From positions 2,183,501-2,247,500 of the forward strand of contig NZ_CP094846.1 in assembly GCF_022832975.1 (NCBI RefSeq): a stretch of 64,000 nt of DNA, written 5' to 3'. The translations under genes were made by a program, and so were the position numbers. Positions 58,827 through 64,000 of this stretch are shown here, one piece after another. Each line of letters begins with the position of its first letter. Positions within the stretch are counted from its first letter, which is position 1. The notes under the pieces were generated by a model that had not been told where the DNA came from, did no database searches, and was given only the letters and a program-made list of their open reading frames with translations. The stretch is from Ornithobacterium rhinotracheale. GTDB taxonomy: Bacteria; Bacteroidota; Bacteroidia; Flavobacteriales; Weeksellaceae.

Positions 58827-60230
58827 ATGGAGAACATGAACCAAATAGCCGTAGGATTAGACATAGGTACAACCAAGATTGTAGCTATGATTGGCCGCAA
58901 AAACGAATTCGGCAAGTTAGAAATTCTAGGAGTGGGACGCGCCAAAAGTTTAGGCGTGCATCGTGGCGTTGTAACCAATATTACCAACACCGTAAACTCA
59001 ATAAAAGAAGCTATTCAAAAAGCCGAAGAAGATTCGGGCTATAAAATTACTGAGGTAACCGTAGGTATTGCTGGGCAACACATTAGAAGTCTACAACACA
59101 GCGATTATATCACAAGAGAAAACTTCGAAAAAGTAATCGACGAAGACGACATAAATCGCTTAATCAATCAAGTGCATAAACTTGTTATGTTACCTGGCGA
59201 AGAAATAATCCATGTTTTACCTCAAGAATTTAAAGTAGATAGTGAGGGCGGCGTGACGGAACCCGTAGGGATGTATGGTAGCCGTTTAGAAGCTACATTT
59301 CACGTTGTTGTGGGGCAAGTAACATCCATAAAAAACATTGCTCACTGTGTAAAAAGCGCAGGACTCACACTTAAAGGCATCACACTTGAACCTTTGGCTT
59401 CTGCTCTAGCATCTCTAAGCGACGAAGAAAAAGAAGCAGGCGTTGCATTAGTAGACATAGGTGGTGGAACAACAGATATCGCTGTCTTCAAAAATAATAT
59501 TATTCGCCATACAGCAGTCATTCCTTTTGGCGGAAATGTCATCACAGAAGACATCAAAACTGGTTGCTCAATAATTGAACGACACGCAGAAAAATTAAAG
59601 GTACTTTTTGGCTCGGCTATGCCAGAAGAAAACAAAGAAACCGAAGTTGTTGCTATACCTGGTTTGAGAGGAGGCCCCCAAAAAGAAATTTCTCTAAAGA
59701 AATTAAGCCAAATTATTCATGCCCGTGTTCTAGAAATACTTGACAATGTTCATTCAGAACTTAAACACTATGGCTGCGAAGAACAAAGAAAAAAGCTTAT
59801 AGCTGGTATTGTACTTACAGGAGGGGGAGCAGAACTTAAACACATTAGACAGCTCACTGAATACGTTACAGGCATGGACACCAGAATTGGTTACAGCAAC
59901 GAGCATATTGCTAGCGGACAAGCACAAAGTATATCAAAACCAGAATATGCTACCGCCGTGGGGCTAGTAATTGAGGGGCTAAATAAACTAGAAAAACAAA
60001 GTTTTTACGAGGAAGAAGAAGATACCATAACAATAGAACCATCGCCCCAAGTAGAAAATTCAGAGGACAACAGCAATCCAAATCCAATTGCTGAAAATAA
60101 AGAAAACAAAAACAAACCTGAAGAAAACAAAAAAGAAAAACCTAAAAAAACAAAGAAAAAAAGTAATTTTAGCAGTATATTAGAGAGCTGGGGAGATAGA
60201 TTTATAAAAATGATCAACGATACTGAATAA
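58827..60230 (+). CDS. ftsA: Division protein FtsA
   Basis: 467 residues. Actin-like fold: AVGLDIGTTKIVAMIG at the N terminus, GVALVDIGGGTTDIAVF, AGIVLTGGGAELKHI. The SHTF-like 1C domain lies at about 80-160. A disordered acidic-to-basic tail (about 400-450, rich in Asn, Glu and Lys) leads to a C-terminal amphipathic helix (FSSILESWGDRFIKMIND) that tethers it to the membrane. It is longer than E. coli FtsA because of that linker. Confidence 0.96.
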   Translation: MENMNQIAVGLDIGTTKIVAMIGRKNEFGKLEILGVGRAKSLGVHRGVVTNITNTVNSIKEAIQKAEEDSGYKITEVTVGIAGQHIRSLQHSDYITRENFEKVIDEDDINRLINQVHKLVMLPGEEIIHVLPQEFKVDSEGGVTEPVGMYGSRLEATFHVVVGQVTSIKNIAHCVKSAGLTLKGITLEPLASALASLSDEEKEAGVALVDIGGGTTDIAVFKNNIIRHTAVIPFGGNVITEDIKTGCSIIERHAEKLKVLFGSAMPEENKETEVVAIPGLRGGPQKEISLKKLSQIIHARVLEILDNVHSELKHYGCEEQRKKLIAGIVLTGGGAELKHIRQLTEYVTGMDTRIGYSNEHIASGQAQSISKPEYATAVGLVIEGLNKLEKQSFYEEEEDTITIEPSPQVENSEDNSNPNPIAENKENKNKPEENKKEKPKKTKKKSNFSSILESWGDRFIKMINDTE

Positions 60231-60269
60231 AATTTTCAACACTAAATAAAACTAGAAAAATATAATACT

Positions 60270-61964
60270 ATGGATATAGCATTTCAAATGCCCAAAAATA
60301 AATCAGCTGCCATAAAAGTTATTGGCGTAGGTGGCGGCGGAAGCAATGCCGTAAACTACATGGCAGAACAAGGAATCAATGGAGTAGATTTCATCATAGC
60401 CAATACAGATGCACAGGCTTTAAACAAAAGTGGAATTCCTGTAAAAATTCAATTGGGACAAAACATTACCGAGGGGTTAGGTGCAGGAGCTAATCCAGAA
60501 GTGGGTGAAAAAGCAGCCCTTGAAAGTTTAGAAGAAATTAAAAATATTTTAAACACAGATACCAAAATGGTTTTCATCACCGCTGGAATGGGTGGAGGAA
60601 CTGGAACTGGTGCTGCCCCAATCATCGCTAAACAAGCTAAAGACATGGGCATACTCACCGTAGGAATCTGTACAGCACCTTTCTCATTTGAAGGTAGAAA
60701 AAGACTAGAGCAAGCTAATGCAGGAATTGAAAGACTAAGAAATAGTGTCGACTCATTAATTGTAATTAATAATGACAAACTAAGAGAATTATTCGGTAAC
60801 TTAAGTTATAAAAATGCTTTTGCAAAAGCAGATGAAGTTTTGGCTACAGCTGCTAAAGGAGTTGCGGAAGTTATCACAAAAGATTACTCCGTAAACATTG
60901 ACTTAGAAGACGTTAGGACCGTTTTAGGTAACAGCGGAACAGCAATCATGGGTACAGGAGTTGCAAGTGGCTCAGAAAAAGCAAAAAAAGCTATAGAAAT
61001 GGCTTTAGACTCTCCATTGTTAAACGACAACAAAATTACTGGCGCTAAAAATGTATTGCTACTAATTGTTTCAGGAGAAGACGAAGTAACAATGGATGAA
61101 ATTTGCATCATCAATGATTATATTCAAAATGAAGCAGGACATGACGCCAACATAATCATGGGAATGGGAGATGATACAGAGCTTGGAGAAAACATTAGTG
61201 TAACTATTGTTGCTACAGGATTCCCTAAAGATCAACAAGCCTTAAATGAACAAAATAAGCAACCAATAGTTCATCGTTTAGAAGAAGCAGACATCGCTGA
61301 ACACAAAGCTATCAAGATTAACGAAAACAAACCAATAGTAGCGCCTACACAAGAAGAAAAAGCAAATGAATTTACATTACTAGAGGAAGAAAACAAAAAC
61401 CACGAAGAGGAATTTATTTTAAAAGATAAATCCGAAGAAAATGATTTCTTAGCCCCTCAAGAAAACTATGAGGAACCAAAGGATTTTCCACAGAATAATA
61501 CCCCTAAAATTATAAAAGACGAAGAAACTGGAATTACCAGAACCATCTTCCCGCTAAATGATGACTGGGACAATGATGAAAATCCAAGTATCAACTCACA
61601 CGGCAACCCACAAAATAGCTTGAGTGCTGAGCGTCAAAAACAAGAAACACAAGTAGAGGTGCAAGAAAAACCTACTTTTACTCAAAAAGTAGACAATTCA
61701 TCAAACAACACCATAGATGCAAATGATGATAAAACATATCAACAAATACTAGAAAGAAGAGAACGATTGAAAAAATTCAATCATCGCTTTAAAAACAGCC
61801 TACAAGATACCGAAGAGTTTGAAAGAGTACCAGCGTATAAAAGACAAGGCATTGAACTTTCAGAATACAAACACTCAAAACCAAGCAACTATATTGTAGA
61901 CGAAGATTTGGATCAACAAATAAAATTGAGACCTAATAATTTCTTACACGATAATGTAGACTGA
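60270..61964 (+). CDS. ftsZ: Division GTPase FtsZ with long C-terminal linker
   Basis: 564 residues. The tubulin-like core (1-320) has GVGGGGSNAVNYM, the GTP signature AGMGGGTGTGAAP and the T7 loop NIDLEDVRTVLGNSG. The C-terminal linker (about 330-500) is acidic and disordered, longer than in most bacteria but usual in Bacteroidota. The end (FERVPAYKRQGIELSEY) likely binds FtsA. The 39-base gap from ftsA contains no clear terminator. Confidence 0.97.
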   Translation: MDIAFQMPKNKSAAIKVIGVGGGGSNAVNYMAEQGINGVDFIIANTDAQALNKSGIPVKIQLGQNITEGLGAGANPEVGEKAALESLEEIKNILNTDTKMVFITAGMGGGTGTGAAPIIAKQAKDMGILTVGICTAPFSFEGRKRLEQANAGIERLRNSVDSLIVINNDKLRELFGNLSYKNAFAKADEVLATAAKGVAEVITKDYSVNIDLEDVRTVLGNSGTAIMGTGVASGSEKAKKAIEMALDSPLLNDNKITGAKNVLLLIVSGEDEVTMDEICIINDYIQNEAGHDANIIMGMGDDTELGENISVTIVATGFPKDQQALNEQNKQPIVHRLEEADIAEHKAIKINENKPIVAPTQEEKANEFTLLEEENKNHEEEFILKDKSEENDFLAPQENYEEPKDFPQNNTPKIIKDEETGITRTIFPLNDDWDNDENPSINSHGNPQNSLSAERQKQETQVEVQEKPTFTQKVDNSSNNTIDANDDKTYQQILERRERLKKFNHRFKNSLQDTEEFERVPAYKRQGIELSEYKHSKPSNYIVDEDLDQQIKLRPNNFLHDNVD

Positions 61965-62020
61965 TATGATTTAACCAGCAAGATGGGAATATCAATTTTT
62001 AATTACAAACTTTAAATAAA

Positions 62021-62470
62021 ATGGCATTAGAAAAACAAATCATGGAGGAAATGAAAGCCGCCATGAAAAGCAAAGATAAAACCGCACTCGAAGCTTTAAG
62101 AGCAATTAAATCCGCAATATTATTAGCCAAGACAGATGGGTCTGGCTCCGAACTAAGTGAAGCCGACGAAATTGCAATTCTTCAGAAGCAAATCAAAATG
62201 CGTAAAGATGCTGCTTCTCAATTTGCAGAACAAGGTAGAAACGAAATGGCAGAGAACGAATTGGCACAAGCAAGCGTTATTGAAAAATTCTTACCAGAGC
62301 AGCTTTCTACAGAAGATTTACTAGCTGAAATTGCTAAAATCGTTGAAGAAACAGGTGCTACTGAAATGAAAGACATGGGCAAAGTGATGAAGCTTGCCAA
62401 TGAAAGATTAGCCGGAAAAGCCGACAGCAAAGCTATTGCCGATGCAGTAAAAAGCAAACTAGCAAAATAA
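62021..62470 (+). CDS. GatB/YqeY domain protein
   Basis: 149 residues. The whole protein is the YqeY fold: LEKQIMEEMKAAMKSKDKTALEALRAIKSAIL, ILQKQIKMRKDAASQF, EKFLPEQLS and MKDMGKVMKLANERLAGKAD. This resembles the tRNA-binding tail of GatB amidotransferase; its role alone is unclear. It is often found after ftsZ in this phylum, and a terminator follows. Confidence 0.92.
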   Translation: MALEKQIMEEMKAAMKSKDKTALEALRAIKSAILLAKTDGSGSELSEADEIAILQKQIKMRKDAASQFAEQGRNEMAENELAQASVIEKFLPEQLSTEDLLAEIAKIVEETGATEMKDMGKVMKLANERLAGKADSKAIADAVKSKLAK

Positions 62471-62494
62471 TCTTTTTTTAATCATAGTTTTTTT

Positions 62495-62524
62495 AACCTT
62501 GCAGAAACTGCAAGGTTTTTTTAT
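62495..62524 (+). terminator. Terminator at the end of the dcw operon
   Basis: AACCTTGCAG (62495-62504) pairs with CTGCAAGGTT (62508-62517), loop AAA, followed by T residues. Confidence 0.88.
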
Positions 62525-62541
62525 ATTGCAAAAAAAACGAA

Positions 62542-62976
62542 ATGAAATTCAGTTTTAAACCTATTTTTTCATTGGCTTTGGGACTCGTGTTTTTACATAG
62601 CTGTGGCGAAAACGAAGATCCACACAACATAGATCGTGGTGCACTCTATGGAAACTGGAAGGTGATTTCCGCCCTTAAAAATAACGACAGCCTTTCGCTT
62701 GGTGCTTGCACTCCAACAATGAGCTTTAATAAAAAGAAATTTTACAAATTCACATACTGGGACGAAAATGATAGTCTTTGCATTAAGCCCCAAGAAATTT
62801 CAGGAAAATTTAAATTGAGGGAAAATAAACTTTTAACTCAAAAAAACGACTCTGCCGATTGGGTAGAAAACCCCGTAGCATATATAACTAAACAAAATAT
62901 GGATATCCACTTAATACAAAATGATAGCTTGGATCAACCACAAAATTTTCATTTAAAACTTGAAAAATTAAATTGA
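62542..62976 (+). CDS. Lipocalin-like lipoprotein
   Basis: 144 residues with a lipoprotein signal; Cys at about residue 22 (LHSCGENEDP) with acidic residues after it. YGNWKVISALKNND, SFNKKKFYKFTYWDEND and SGKFKLRENKLLT form an eight-strand-like pattern of lipocalin-like domain proteins. Ligand unknown. Monocistronic. Confidence 0.75.
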   Translation: MKFSFKPIFSLALGLVFLHSCGENEDPHNIDRGALYGNWKVISALKNNDSLSLGACTPTMSFNKKKFYKFTYWDENDSLCIKPQEISGKFKLRENKLLTQKNDSADWVENPVAYITKQNMDIHLIQNDSLDQPQNFHLKLEKLN

Positions 62977-63316
62977 ACCTAGGCTTATTATAGAATGAAA
63001 AATCACTAAAAATCGTTTTTTCAATACTTGATTTTGCTAAAATGAGTTCCGTCAAAAAAAACACAATTACCTACAAAACAACACCTTAACCTATATTTCA
63101 GACAAATAAATTAGCTAATGAAACACTTAAAGTTTTGATAAATTAAATATTTCCTTATTTTTTAACAAAGATTTAATTTTTATCGGGATTTACGCTGATA
63201 ATCGCACATTCGAAGGCTAAAATGGCTCAAAATCCAAATTATTTAGAATCTGTCTAAGGTTTTAAAAGAACTTCAACCTACCTTTGCGCCAGAAATAATA
63301 GAAAAAATAGAAAATC
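62977..63316. other. 340-base intergenic region
   Basis: No ORF, tRNA or clear hairpin seen. AT-rich. The only recognisable element is TACCTTTG near the right side, a likely -7 element for the RlpA-like gene. Confidence 0.6.
63279..63286 (+). promoter_or_regulatory. -7 element upstream of the RlpA-like gene
   Basis: TACCTTTG fits TAnnTTTG and would give a start about 25 bases before the ATG at 63317. No clear TTG occurs at -33. Confidence 0.5.
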
Positions 63317-63697
63317 ATGAAACGAAGATTTATTTTTACACTATTAGTTTTTATGAGCTTGCAATTATCTTTTGCCACAAGCACCTACAATGGGAATGGC
63401 GATGGCGATGACAAAAAGGTAGTAAAAGCTTCTTGGTATGGAAAAGAATTCCACGGGAAGAAAACAGCAAGCGGTGAAAAGTATGATATGAATGCCCTAA
63501 CAGCGGCTCATAAGACTTTACCTTTCGGAACTAAAGTGAAGATTACAAATGTAAGAACAAACAAATCTGTAATTGTAAGAATTAATGACAGAGGTCCTTT
63601 TGTAAAAGGAAGAAAATTTGATTTAAGCAAAGCTGCTTTCCATCAAATTGCAGCAAAAGACCGAGGTGTAATTACAGTAAATTACGAAATTTTATAA
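63317..63697 (+). CDS. rlpA: RlpA-like double-psi beta-barrel protein
   Basis: 126 residues. Signal peptide at 1-21 (LLVFMSLQLSFAT), then the DPBB domain: ASWYGKEFHGKKTASGEKYD, LTAAHKTLPFGTKVKITN, VIVRINDRGPFVKGRKFDLS. These include the His and the Asp used by lytic transglycosylase RlpA. No SPOR domain, unlike E. coli RlpA. Likely acts on glycan strands at the septum; activity is inferred. Confidence 0.88.
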   Translation: MKRRFIFTLLVFMSLQLSFATSTYNGNGDGDDKKVVKASWYGKEFHGKKTASGEKYDMNALTAAHKTLPFGTKVKITNVRTNKSVIVRINDRGPFVKGRKFDLSKAAFHQIAAKDRGVITVNYEIL

Positions 63698-63720
63698 TCT
63701 TTGTAATCAATTAAAAAAAT

Positions 63721-63751
63721 CAGCGGCGATTCTCTAAGAGAATCGCCGCTG
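63721..63751. terminator. Terminator between convergent genes
   Basis: Perfect 14-bp stem (63721-63734 with 63738-63751), loop TAA. A run of A on the left serves the leftward transcript; T content on the right is weaker. Confidence 0.8.
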
Positions 63752-63781
63752 TTGCATTTACTGCTATTTTATTTTTGCCTT

Positions 63782-64000
63782 TTAGTTTCCAAGAACGCTA
63801 AACTCTGCTCCACTAGCAAAATCTTGTCCGTTCTGCTCGTTCAATGCGGTGAATCTCAAGTAGCGTGCTTTGACTGGTTTTTCAAACAAAACTTTCTTCT
63901 CTTTGCTTGACTTGTCAAAAGTTCCCTTTGCAATTTCTTTCCAGTTCTGCGCATCGTCGCTCACAGAGACACTAAAATCTTTGATATTACCATTTGTGCC
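63782..64000 (-). CDS. C-terminal end of a discoidin (F5/8 type C) domain protein, truncated by window
   Basis: The frame is open to the window edge, reading GTNGNIKDFSVSVSDDAQNW, then KARYLRFTALNEQNG and ending EFSVLGN, the last two thirds of a galactose-binding-like discoidin domain. Such domains commonly end secreted glycosidases in this phylum, but the catalytic part is outside the window. Confidence 0.78.
   Translation of the reverse strand, partial: GTNGNIKDFSVSVSDDAQNWKEIAKGTFDKSSKEKKVLFEKPVKARYLRFTALNEQNGQDFASGAEFSVLGN

Overview
The window looks like Bacteroidota (Flavobacteriales) DNA. It is AT-rich, its promoters fit TTG-N19-21-TAnnTTTG, its lipoproteins have an acid-rich stretch after the lipid cysteine, MurE carries the meso-DAP motif DNPR, and the division and cell-wall cluster has the Bacteroidota gene order. 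A Weeksellaceae or Ornithobacterium-like host is my guess; nothing here proves the genus.

Layout. 1-6432 is host: the end of an ExbB-type channel gene, exbD, a TonB-like protein, folC, a secreted serine hydrolase, a DtxR/MntR-type regulator, then three leftward paralogous lipoprotein genes. About 6453-42011 is a complete Mu-like transposable prophage of about 35.5 kb. 42037-46536 is host again on the minus strand: thiamine pyrophosphokinase, a GH84 hexosaminidase, EngB and an alpha/beta hydrolase. 46803-61964 is an unbroken dcw cluster, mraZ-rsmH-ftsL-ftsI-murE-mraY-murD-ftsW-murG-murC-ftsQ-ftsA-ftsZ, followed by a YqeY-like gene, a lipocalin-like lipoprotein, an RlpA-like protein and the end of a discoidin-domain protein.

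Prophage plan. The left end has a Mu-like pair of transposase sites and about 600 bp of phased repeats and terminators. Next come a leftward repressor, a divergent early operon (Cro/Ner-like, Rha-family, DDE transposase, MuB-like ATPase, a second P-loop ATPase, DUF3164, a GemA-like protein and many small genes) and a terminator at 16248. A leftward head operon (TerS, TerL, DUF1320, DUF935 portal, gpF-like, gpG-like, tail terminator) runs 23470-17320. A rightward operon (prohead protease, capsid, tail tube, tail chaperone with a probable -1 frameshift, tape measure, tip, fibre, holin, M15 endolysin, unimolecular spanin) runs 23648-40220. No sheath or baseplate-wedge genes are seen, so the particle is probably a siphovirus like B3 or D3112.

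Most interesting content. At the right end, where Mu keeps mom, the phage has a D12-class adenine methylase and a compact thymidylate-synthase-fold enzyme. The latter keeps the catalytic Cys but has Asp where dUMP-specific enzymes have Asn, the signature of dCMP-acting enzymes; this may be a new DNA or nucleotide modification cassette. A 91-bp palindrome just upstream has a consensus promoter whose predicted start coincides with the palindrome edge, suggesting a hairpin RNA. Also notable are a transposase with D-E-E instead of D-D-E, a duplicated gpF-like gene paired with an HTH gene across a symmetric promoter palindrome, a gpF frame without a normal start codon, and a GC-rich three-way-junction RNA candidate at 14389-14430.
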